5,039 nucleotides of DNA from Bacillota bacterium (GCA_017861355.1 JAGFXQ010000269.1:1-5039); one strand, 5' to 3'; numbered from the stretch's first letter, positions 1 through 5,031 are shown. The notes: generated by a model not told the origin, from the sequence alone. Numbers and translations: made by a program.

Positions 1-92
1 CATTTCTGACATATGTCAATATCAAAGATTGTATTTATGAAACCATTGCCAAAAACAGGAATATAACATATCATTACGGAGAGGAACGATAA
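1..92 (+). CDS. 3' end of an unrecognised gene (partial)
   Basis: An open frame enters from the left edge (codons from position 3) and ends at TAA 90-92, giving 29 residues ending in HYGEER. The other two + frames stop early (at 7-9 and 38-40). The stop is followed at once by AGGAG (93-97) and, 15 nt after the stop, by the ATG of the next + strand ORF, which is the spacing of an operon. The visible tail is polar and charged with no motif I recognise, so I assign no function. That it is a real gene rests on the open frame and the tight junction with the ribosome binding site that follows. Confidence 0.5.
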   Translation, partial: FLTYVNIKDCIYETIAKNRNITYHYGEER

Positions 93-107
93 AGGAGACC
101 GATCAAT

Positions 108-293
108 ATGATCTATGAATTAAACAAAGCAGACTATCCCAAGACATTAAATTTGTTTACCAATTTAAAATCAAATACTGCTATTGAATCAATATACACT
201 TATAAGAATGAAGCAAGATACGGATCTGTGTTGGCTGAAAAACTTGGTTATACCATAGAATCGGAACATCCAATTTATTTTGTCCAGATTTAA
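108..293 (+). pseudogene. Internally deleted GNAT acetyltransferase remnant
   Basis: The ORF has 61 codons, ATG at 108 and a good ribosome binding site (AGGAG, 93-97). Residues 1-29 (MIYELNKADYPKTLNLF...) resemble the N-terminus of the GNAT_acetyltran group (PF12746-like, usually about 250 residues). Residues 34-58 (NEARYGSVLAEKLGY...HPIYF) resemble the C-terminus of the same group, where N-x(n)-S-x-x-LAEK-hGF-x(n)-hYF closes the acetyl-CoA fold. The central part, including the acetyl-CoA-binding motif A, is absent, so the product should not be an active acetyltransferase. The joint lies near codons 28-34 (about 189-210) and is in frame, which suggests a clean internal deletion of roughly 200 codons. 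It may be translated as a short peptide. The family match is from memory of the pattern, not from a search. A genuine small protein of unknown role is the alternative. Confidence 0.5.
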
Positions 294-385
294 AGGGAGC
301 CTTTGCTTCATGGCTTAATAAGCTATTTTGCAAAAGCCCCTTATACTTTGACACTACTCATCAGATTTTCCGATTGTCTTCGTAA

Positions 386-571
386 TTATTTATTTGTCTT
401 AATTCCAAAAAGACTATAGATTGGGCAAAAACTGATTGTTGCTGTTAACAGCGGTATAATTCCGATCAGTCCAAGGTATTTCAAATTCCCTTCCAATATA
501 AATAGCAAACTCAAAAGTACAAATCCAAGGATGATCCTAATTATTTTATCTATTTTACCTATGTTCTTCAT
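386..571 (-). CDS. DUF2892 / YgaP-type small membrane protein
   Basis: This 61-residue inner-membrane protein matches the DUF2892 pattern throughout: an N-terminal NIGKIDKIIRIILG amphipathic start (residues 3-16), hydrophobic segments at about 11-27 and 31-48, and the closing FCPIYSLFGI block (48-57) with Cys49. In E. coli YgaP this domain is the membrane anchor fused behind a rhodanese domain; here it stands alone, and its length is normal for the stand-alone form. The start is fixed by AGGAGG at 581-586 (minus strand), 9 nt before the ATG. It is the last gene of the - strand series, 132 nt downstream of the ferredoxin-type membrane protein, and may be read through from it or use its own promoter near 603-611. 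The biochemical role of DUF2892 is not established; a link to sulfur transfer is inferred from YgaP and from the rhodanese genes in this window. Confidence 0.85.
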   Translation of the reverse strand: MKNIGKIDKIIRIILGFVLLSLLFILEGNLKYLGLIGIIPLLTATISFCPIYSLFGIKTNK

Positions 572-602
572 AACATATTACCTCCTTTATTTTGGTAAAT
601 TT

Positions 603-611
603 ATCATAACA
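603..611 (-). promoter_or_regulatory. Possible extended -10 promoter of the DUF2892 gene
   Basis: On the minus strand the segment reads TGTTATGAT, that is TG-n-TATGAT, an extended -10 with five of six bases matching TATAAT (603-608). No convincing -35 lies 17 bp upstream, which an extended -10 can tolerate. Transcription would start near 596, giving a leader of about 25 nt that contains the AGGAGG site. AT-rich intergenic DNA makes chance matches common. Confidence 0.3.
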
Positions 612-703
612 GATAGATAAAATAGATGCCGTGATAAAGTTACTTAAATAAATTCTTAAGGATCAACTTTTCGCAATATTTAATTCTGCTAACCTGCTTA
701 GCG

Positions 704-1852
704 TTACGGTTCATCAACATTAGTATTATCTCCCGATGCTTTAGATTTTGCTTCATCCAGGATAAACCCATCGACTTCTTTGGATATTGCTTTCATCTGA
801 GTATTTTTTGATATATTCTTTGGAATACCTAGTTTTTCATATATTTCTTGTAATGACATTCCGGTAGCAACTGCTGCCTCTTCTATTGTATAGTAACCTT
901 TTATCTCTGATATTGTTATTGTCTGTCCTTCTTCAATCTTCGATGGTAAAATCTCATAATTTCCGGTTGCTTGAGCTATGAATATAGTTCCAAAGAATAA
1001 TCCGATTACAATCAGCAGCAGTGCAAAGGGTTGAATTTTCTTTCCTGCTGTTTTAATTTCAAGCGCACCTTTTTTCGGACAAACAAGAACACATTCATTA
1101 CAATTGATGCATTCCGCACTTGTTATTTTCAATGATTTTTCTACATCAATATTAACCGGACATGCCTTATTACATTTTTTACAATTTACGCATAAATCTG
1201 CATTGCGTTCTATCTTTGTAGGACTAAGCCTGCCTATTATTCCGTATAAGGCACCAACAGGACAAAGGTATTTGCAGAAGAACCTGTCGTAGATAAAAGA
1301 ACCTGCTAATGTGACTACCAGTACTAGAAAGCCTATGATTGCGAGAGGATCTTCTTCTATCGTATCCGTAAATGCCGATAAATGAGTATAGGCTGAATAC
1401 GGATCATAGGGTGCCATCCAGAGTGTACCGTAATACCATGCCATTCCTACCGTTAAAAGTAATATAAGATATTTCAAATACCGTAAAGGCTTATCAATAA
1501 ATGCAGGCATTATGAATTGCTTTTTCAAAATTCTTCTGCCGATTTTGCCAAACAGTTCCTGTAGCGCACCAAAGGGACACAATAAGCCGCAAAAACTACG
1601 ACGGAACAGAATTGCTATAATAACAGTAAGAATCAATAAAACTACCGTACCTGAATATATCTTTTGTATAAAGCTTCCAGTGAAAAGCAAAGTGTACAAG
1701 CTTTCCAACGCACCAAAGGGACATAGCGCATGTGTGGATGGAGCTTTTCCACCGCCTAATACCTGATGCAAATACCCTTCATATGTAATATAAGTCAACA
1801 AACCAAGTAAAATTGTAATTCTCAATCCTCTGGTAAATTTATTTTTCTGCAC
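704..1852 (-). CDS. NapH-like membrane protein with two 4Fe-4S clusters
   Basis: This 382-residue protein starts at GTG, fixed by GGAGG six to seven bases upstream (1859-1863). It belongs to the NapH/NosR/CcoG-like polyferredoxin group, which passes electrons through or along the membrane. Hydrophobic helices lie at about 11-27, 66-84, 122-140, 167-187 and 274-294. Three CPxGAL motifs are present: LCPFGAL at 43-49, CGLLCPFGAL at 88-97 and CKYLCPVGAL at 193-202. Two ferredoxin clusters follow: Cys221/224/227/231 and Cys248/251/254/258, each CxxCxxCxxxCP. By the positive-inside rule the clusters face the cytoplasm and the last helix puts residues 295-382 outside. That tail carries a small predicted helical unit (YTIEEAAVATG...LQEIYEKLGIP, 321-344) seen in clostridial relatives. 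The electron donor and acceptor cannot be told from sequence; no catalytic subunit is encoded beside it. It lies between the DUF2680 terminator and the DUF2892 gene. Confidence 0.85.
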   Translation of the reverse strand: MQKNKFTRGLRITILLGLLTYITYEGYLHQVLGGGKAPSTHALCPFGALESLYTLLFTGSFIQKIYSGTVVLLILTVIIAILFRRSFCGLLCPFGALQELFGKIGRRILKKQFIMPAFIDKPLRYLKYLILLLTVGMAWYYGTLWMAPYDPYSAYTHLSAFTDTIEEDPLAIIGFLVLVVTLAGSFIYDRFFCKYLCPVGALYGIIGRLSPTKIERNADLCVNCKKCNKACPVNIDVEKSLKITSAECINCNECVLVCPKKGALEIKTAGKKIQPFALLLIVIGLFFGTIFIAQATGNYEILPSKIEEGQTITISEIKGYYTIEEAAVATGMSLQEIYEKLGIPKNISKNTQMKAISKEVDGFILDEAKSKASGDNTNVDEP

Positions 1853-1910
1853 GTCGATCCTCCATTAAATTCATATGACATCTTCCGAATGAGAACAAAA
1901 TGTCTGTGTA

Positions 1911-1939
1911 CTGATACATTCGATTTGGCCACTAATCAA
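1911..1939 (-). promoter_or_regulatory. Candidate promoter of the NapH-like gene
   Basis: On the minus strand TTGATT (1934-1939) and TATCAG (1911-1916) are separated by exactly 17 bp, each matching four of six consensus bases. A second pair, TTGTTC (1893-1898) and TATGAA (1870-1875), also has a 17-bp spacer and would leave a short leader before the GGAGG. One of them is likely to serve the gene, because a terminator lies just upstream at 1965-2018. I cannot choose between them with confidence. Confidence 0.35.
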
Positions 1940-1964
1940 TCTGCCACTTTCAACAAATGGGCAT

Positions 1965-2018
1965 AAAAATGCCTGTTACTGTATCGTCAGTCTATTCCTA
2001 TACTCACAGTAACAGGCA
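1965..2018 (-). terminator. Intrinsic terminator after the DUF2680 gene
   Basis: A perfect 13-bp stem pairs 2006-2018 with 1970-1982 (minus-strand arm TGCCTGTTACTGT), and on the minus strand it is followed by TTTTT (1969-1965). It lies 53 nt past the DUF2680 stop, so it most likely ends that transcript. The 23-nt loop is longer than usual for an intrinsic terminator. On the + strand the T run is poor (ACTTTATT), so activity in that direction is doubtful. Confidence 0.75.
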
Positions 2019-2071
2019 CTTTATTCATGACACGTGAAACAATTTATCGTTTCATCTAGATTACCAATTAA

Positions 2072-2560
2072 TTATCTCTGAAATCTGCCACCCATGCCTC
2101 GGCCAGCACCTCCGCCAAGACGACTGCCCATACCGCAGCTACCAGCACCGGTTCCTGTACCATTTCCTAATCCGCATCCGGTACCATTACCTAAACCACA
2201 TCCAGCTCCACGTGAGGCGCTTCCTGTACCATCACAGGTTAACTGTGCTTCCTTCATTGCATTGTAGATTTCATCGGCTCTTTCCTGAGTCAATGTTCCA
2301 TCTTTTACCTGCTGGTCAAGGTAAGCCTTTTTTTGCTCAAGCATTTGAGATTGGAATTCATCCAGCTGTCCGGCTTCATTCGCAATTGTACCATAGGTTT
2401 TACCATCCGCTCGTTCCGATGTAACCTCGTCGGTCGTCTTTCCGGTAAGTGCTGATACTATCTCAGCGGGCGTTTTGTAGGATGATGCAAAAGCGGTTCC
2501 TGCAGTTCCCAATGCTAATATTACAGCGGTGATCACGGTTATTTTTACAAATCGTTTCAT
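2072..2560 (-). CDS. Secreted DUF2680 protein with Gly/Cys-rich tail
   Basis: This is a 162-residue protein. The ATG at 2560 is chosen because GGAGG lies 5 nt upstream (2566-2570) and because it places a typical signal peptide first: MKRFVK, then a hydrophobic stretch (7-19) and a likely cleavage site after TAFA (residue 25). An upstream in-frame GTG (2593) would add 11 residues ahead of the signal and has no binding site. Residues 29-62 hold a helical unit with LTGKTTDEV and GKTYGTIA. Residues 66-105 match DUF2680 (B. subtilis YckD-like): a KK-x-Y-L-D-x-x-V-x-x-G-x-L-T-x-x-x-A-D pattern ending in a charged helix. From residue 109 the tail is almost all Gly with Cys, Leu, Met, Arg and Asn, including four tail Cys (109, 121, 129, 142). 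The function of DUF2680 is unknown. Location outside the membrane is well supported; metal or thiol chemistry by the Cys tail is a guess. The gene is flanked by terminators, so it is monocistronic. Confidence 0.8.
   Translation of the reverse strand: MKRFVKITVITAVILALGTAGTAFASSYKTPAEIVSALTGKTTDEVTSERADGKTYGTIANEAGQLDEFQSQMLEQKKAYLDQQVKDGTLTQERADEIYNAMKEAQLTCDGTGSASRGAGCGLGNGTGCGLGNGTGTGAGSCGMGSRLGGGAGRGMGGRFQR
2156..2203 (-). repeat. Two-copy 24-bp in-frame repeat in the DUF2680 tail
   Basis: Codons 120-127 and 128-135 of the DUF2680 protein both encode GCGLGNGT. The DNA copies differ at several bases, so the duplication is not very recent or the residues are held by selection. The unit carries one Cys per copy, spaced eight residues apart (121 and 129). 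Confidence 0.7.
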
Positions 2561-2565
2561 ATATA

Positions 2566-2570
2566 CCTCC
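2566..2570 (-). promoter_or_regulatory. Ribosome binding site deciding the DUF2680 start
   Basis: GGAGG on the minus strand sits 5 nt before ATG 2560-2558. It supports translation from the Met that begins the signal peptide rather than from the upstream GTG at 2593, which would lie inside a stable hairpin. Confidence 0.8.
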
Positions 2571-2574
2571 GTTC

Positions 2575-2625
2575 TGCCACCTGTTGGCGGCACAGTGTGT
2601 CGTGTCTTTCTGCACTTTTCACACT
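2575..2625 (-). promoter_or_regulatory. Two-hairpin mRNA leader before the DUF2680 gene
   Basis: The minus-strand leader can form two adjacent stems. The first pairs 2620-2625 with 2594-2599 (AGTGTG with CACACT, 6 bp, 20-nt loop that can pair a little further inside). The second pairs 2586-2592 with 2575-2581 (TGCCGCC-AACA-GGTGGCA, 7 bp with one G-U and a tetraloop). The second ends 4 nt before the GGAGG site, close enough to affect ribosome access or mRNA stability. I do not recognise a known riboswitch class, and no T run follows, so it is not a terminator. Confidence 0.4.
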
Positions 2626-2653
2626 CAATTATTTTATTTATCTTACATTTATA

Positions 2654-2702
2654 AGTATACTGAGAAATTATGATGAAAGTATGATAGAAGAATGAAAGAA
2701 GG
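2654..2702 (-). promoter_or_regulatory. Promoter with three 11-bp direct repeats
   Basis: The minus strand has a good -10, TATACT (2654-2659), but at the 17-bp position the -35 is poor (ATACTT, 2677-2682). Covering and upstream of that position are three consecutive 11-bp units, 2670-2680, 2681-2691 and 2692-2702, each fitting ATGAWRRAAGN on the + strand. Tandem half-sites at 11-bp spacing next to a weak -35 are the usual arrangement for OmpR/PhoB-family response regulators acting as activators. This is known for the family; the regulator here is unidentified and none is encoded in the window. Transcription would start near 2647, giving a leader of about 87 nt. Confidence 0.45.
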
Positions 2703-2718
2703 TTAAAAGATTAACTTC
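2698..2718. repeat. Imperfect palindrome GTTAA-N4-TTAAC
   Basis: The + strand reads GAAG-G-TTAA-AAGA-TTAACTTC: eight pairing bases per side with one extra G. The core GTTAA-N4-TTAAC equals the inner ten bases of the Rex site reported for clostridia (TTGTTAA-N4-TTAACAA), but the outer bases do not fit. It lies just upstream of the 11-bp repeats of the DUF2680 promoter. It could be an operator for a dimeric regulator or a chance palindrome. Confidence 0.25.
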
Positions 2719-2804
2719 AAAAGCAAAAGCACAAAAACTTTCGTATGAAAAGTGTTGACTATATATTAATGAACATACCGTTTCATTGGTTAATCCATGG
2801 AATC

Positions 2805-2846
2805 AAAAAAGGTAATGGATATTATGAAACTCTCTCCATTACCTTT
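2805..2846 (-). terminator. Intrinsic terminator after the CoADR-rhodanese gene
   Basis: A perfect 12-bp stem pairs 2835-2846 with 2808-2819 (AAAGGTAATGGA with TCCATTACCTTT) around a 15-nt loop. On the minus strand it runs into TTTTTT (2810-2805). It begins 6 nt past the stop codon of the CoADR-type gene. On the + strand no T run follows, so it acts in one direction. Confidence 0.85.
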
Positions 2847-2852
2847 CTCTAA

Positions 2853-4553
2853 TTATCTGAAATTATATTCTGTTACAATACTATCTCTTCCGCTCACTTT
2901 ATCATTATAATATTCATAGAAGGAAATGCCCAGAAAGCTTCCGGTTATATTAAAGATATTGGAATATCCCATATTCTGTAGTGCCAAAGTTGCATTATAG
3001 CTGCGCTGACCGGTTCTGCAATGCAGATATACCGGCCTGTCCTTTGGTATCTCATTCATTCTGCTCCTAAGCTGACTTAACGGGATATTGATCGCTCCTT
3101 TGATATGACCTCTCTCGTATTCATAAGTTTCTCTTACATCAATGATGGTCTCATTATTTTCTACAAGCCCTCTGACACGATCCACATTCACCTGCTTAAA
3201 GTCACCACCCAGAAGATTTGAGCCTACATATCCGGCATAATTTACGATATCCTTTGCGGTTGCAAAGGGAGGCGCATAGCTCAGTTCCAGATCCTTTAAA
3301 TCCTCCAGGGTTCCGCCAAACTTTATTACTGTAGCGATGATATCAATACGTTTTGTCACATCGCCTTTACCGATGGCCTGTGCTCCCAGAATCTTTCCGG
3401 TCGGTACTTCAAAGAGCAGTTTGAAATGCATTGGGGCAGCATCGGGCATGATTCCTACCTTATCGGATAGAATGATGCGAACAATATCATAATTGATCTT
3501 AAGATCAAGGACTTGAATCAAAGCCTCATTTAATCCCGTGGAAGCACCGTTATATTCAAATACTTTGATTGCAGAGGAACCAATATACCCTTTATTTAAG
3601 GTACTCTTATGATTAATGTGATCCGCAACACTTCTTGCCTGCTTCAAAGCAGGACCCGCCAATGACAGCTTGGTCATCGAATGGGTTAATGCATGATATA
3701 CCTCGATTGCATCACCGACAGCATAGATATCAGGATCATTGGTACAATAATTTTTATCAACCCTGATTGCTCCTGTTGTTCCTATTTCCAGTCCGGCTTC
3801 TTTTGCAAGATAAGTCTCCGGTGATACACCGATCGCCATTACTACAACATCGGCGTCTACCATCTTCCCGGAGGATAATACAACTTTATCCTTTTCAAAT
3901 CGCTCAACCTTATCACCAACGATCAGGTTCACCTTATGGTCTGTCAATACTTTGTGAAATATTTGAACCATATCATAATCAAAGGGACGAAGTATCTGAT
4001 TGGTTGCTTCGATCAGTGTAACCTGATATCCGGCTTCCTGAAGATTCTCTGCAACCTCTATTCCGACATAACCACCACCGATTACTGTTACTTCTTTGCT
4101 GCTCAGTTTTTTTACAAACTGATTCAGCTTATCAATATCAACTACATTTCTTACTGAGAAGACATTAACATTTTCAATTCCCGGTAACTTTGGAACAATC
4201 GGAGAAGCTCCGGGTGACAGGATTAATTTGTCGTAGCTTTCTGTATACTCTTCCTTCGAATCTAATCTCCTCACAGTAACTGTCTTCTTATTCCGATCGA
4301 TGGCTGTAACTTCACTATTTATATGTGCATCGATATTATATTGCTTTAAGAAAAGCTCCGGATTCATTAAAACCAGATCATCTGCTTCTTTAATCACTCC
4401 ACTCAAATGGTATGGCAGAGAGCAATTCGAAAAGGAGACATGAGGTCCCCGTTCAAACATGATGATCTGATCTTCTTCACTATTTCTTCTTAGCCTTGCT
4501 GCAGCACTTGCTCCGCCTGCAACACCACCGATAATTATTATTTTACGTTTCAT
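2853..4553 (-). CDS. CoA-disulfide/persulfide reductase fused to rhodanese
   Basis: This 566-residue cytoplasmic flavoenzyme starts at ATG with AGGAGG 8 nt upstream (4562-4567). The fold is a two-dinucleotide-domain FAD/NAD(P)H oxidoreductase: FAD site IIIGGVAGGASAAARLRR (6-23), redox cysteine Cys44 in SNCSLPYHLSG, NAD(P)H site VIGGGYVGIEVAENL (157-171), second FAD contact YAVGDAIE (278-285), dimerisation domain about 325-450 with LSYAPPFATAKD (424-435). Residues 455-550 are a rhodanese domain with IDVRETYEY (471-479) and active-site loop HCRTGQRSY (Cys512). This is the layout of CoADR-Rhd enzymes (B. anthracis) and Shewanella Npsr, which reduce CoA disulfide, CoA persulfide or polysulfide with NAD(P)H. 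Tyr426 matches one active-site tyrosine of that group, but the other appears replaced (around Ile368-Met369). Length is normal for the fusion. The broken rhodanese gene lies 91 nt upstream with no terminator between, so the two are probably cotranscribed. The exact substrate cannot be told. Confidence 0.9.
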   Translation of the reverse strand: MKRKIIIIGGVAGGASAAARLRRNSEEDQIIMFERGPHVSFSNCSLPYHLSGVIKEADDLVLMNPELFLKQYNIDAHINSEVTAIDRNKKTVTVRRLDSKEEYTESYDKLILSPGASPIVPKLPGIENVNVFSVRNVVDIDKLNQFVKKLSSKEVTVIGGGYVGIEVAENLQEAGYQVTLIEATNQILRPFDYDMVQIFHKVLTDHKVNLIVGDKVERFEKDKVVLSSGKMVDADVVVMAIGVSPETYLAKEAGLEIGTTGAIRVDKNYCTNDPDIYAVGDAIEVYHALTHSMTKLSLAGPALKQARSVADHINHKSTLNKGYIGSSAIKVFEYNGASTGLNEALIQVLDLKINYDIVRIILSDKVGIMPDAAPMHFKLLFEVPTGKILGAQAIGKGDVTKRIDIIATVIKFGGTLEDLKDLELSYAPPFATAKDIVNYAGYVGSNLLGGDFKQVNVDRVRGLVENNETIIDVRETYEYERGHIKGAINIPLSQLRSRMNEIPKDRPVYLHCRTGQRSYNATLALQNMGYSNIFNITGSFLGISFYEYYNDKVSGRDSIVTEYNFR

Positions 4554-4598
4554 GCGATAGTCCTCCTATATAGAATGAATATGAATCATTGCGATATC

Positions 4599-4614
4599 AT
4601 TAACTTGTGTTAAT
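4599..4614. repeat. Perfect palindrome ATTAAC-TTGT-GTTAAT
   Basis: Six-base perfect arms flank a 4-base spacer in the 91-nt gap between the stand-alone rhodanese and the CoADR-type gene. No T run follows on the minus strand, so it is not a terminator. It may be an operator controlling the reductase separately, although I see no good promoter in this gap. Chance is possible in such AT-rich DNA. Confidence 0.3.
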
Positions 4615-4644
4615 TTATATACAGCTGATCCGGTTCCTGCTGAA

Positions 4645-4966
4645 TTATTTTCTCTTTGTTCCTACATAGGAACCCATACCACCGGCAACATTGATTACGT
4701 TAAAGCCTTGTTTTGTAAGCGTCCTGGTTGTGCTTCCGCTTCTTCCACCGGACTGGCACATGATATAATATGTCTTATCCTTAATCAGATATTTCTCCGG
4801 ACTTGATAACAGCGTACCCATAGGAATGTTTTTTTGCAGTCTTTAGGGTTCCGCTTTTGTATTCATAAGGTTCTCTTATATCGATTAATTCCACTTTACC
4901 AATCAGGTTGTCCATATCATTTACATGAATCACTTTGCTGTCATCTCTCTTTAAAAAATCAAACAT
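4645..4966 (-). pseudogene. Stand-alone rhodanese, frameshifted in an A7 run
   Basis: Starting at ATG 4966 with GGAGG 7 nt upstream (4974-4978), the frame reads 44 rhodanese-like residues (IDIREPYEY at 28-36), passes through a run of seven A (4835-4829 on the minus strand), then goes out of frame and stops at 4781. Removing one A restores an uninterrupted 106-residue rhodanese ending at TAA 4645, with NIPMGTL (46-52), the sulfur-accepting loop MCQSGGRSGS (Cys70) and VAGGMGSY near the end. As read, the product is 61 residues and lacks the catalytic Cys, so it is inactive. The rest of the frame shows no further damage, so the lesion is recent, a sequencing error, or a slippage site. Rhodaneses carry sulfane sulfur as a Cys persulfide, a plausible donor for the reductase encoded next. 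It is the first gene of the - strand group. Confidence 0.8.
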
Positions 4967-5025
4967 TATTCTTCCTCCATAATTTTATAATTATTTAAGC
5001 AAATTTAATTACTACCTTGCTACTG

Positions 5026-5031
5026 ATTATA
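5026..5031 (-). promoter_or_regulatory. Possible -10 box upstream of the rhodanese gene
   Basis: The minus strand holds a perfect TATAAT (5031-5026), 60 nt before the rhodanese start. The matching -35 would fall past the right edge of the window, so the promoter cannot be confirmed. It would drive the rhodanese and probably the CoADR-type gene. Confidence 0.35.

Noticed and set aside
292..304. AAAGG-GAG-CCTTT hairpin just after the GNAT remnant
   Set aside because: Only 5 bp and no T run on either strand; not a credible terminator. Nothing else is visible in 294-385.
641..660. CTTAA-N8-TTAAG repeat between the NapH-like and DUF2892 genes as a terminator
   Set aside because: All-AT-rich 5-bp arms, with a weak T stretch; too unstable to call.
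1104..1292. + strand ORF opposite the ferredoxin cluster region
   Set aside because: Antisense shadow of a strongly supported gene; no binding site and no recognisable protein pattern.
1512..1766. + strand ORF opposite the N-terminal half of the NapH-like gene
   Set aside because: Antisense shadow; its repeated APKGH strings are only the reverse reading of the CPFGAL motifs.
2561..2593. Longer DUF2680 start at the GTG at 2593
   Set aside because: No binding site, lies within a hairpin, and would place 11 residues before a complete signal peptide.
2745..2852. 35-codon + strand ORF starting MKSVDYIL, ending at 2852 beside the reductase stop
   Set aside because: No ribosome binding site, and it runs through both arms of the minus-strand terminator; best read as chance.
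3767..4157. Two overlapping + strand ORFs inside the reductase region
   Set aside because: Both are antisense to the well-supported NAD-binding half of the flavoenzyme.
4574..4590. Fur-like or PerR-like palindrome AATGA-N7-TCATT before the reductase
   Set aside because: Only the outer five bases pair and the centre does not fit either consensus.
4829..4835. Programmed -1 ribosomal frameshift on A-AAA-AAA
   Set aside because: The intact rhodanese frame needs a +1 shift or loss of one A; a -1 shift does not lead into it.
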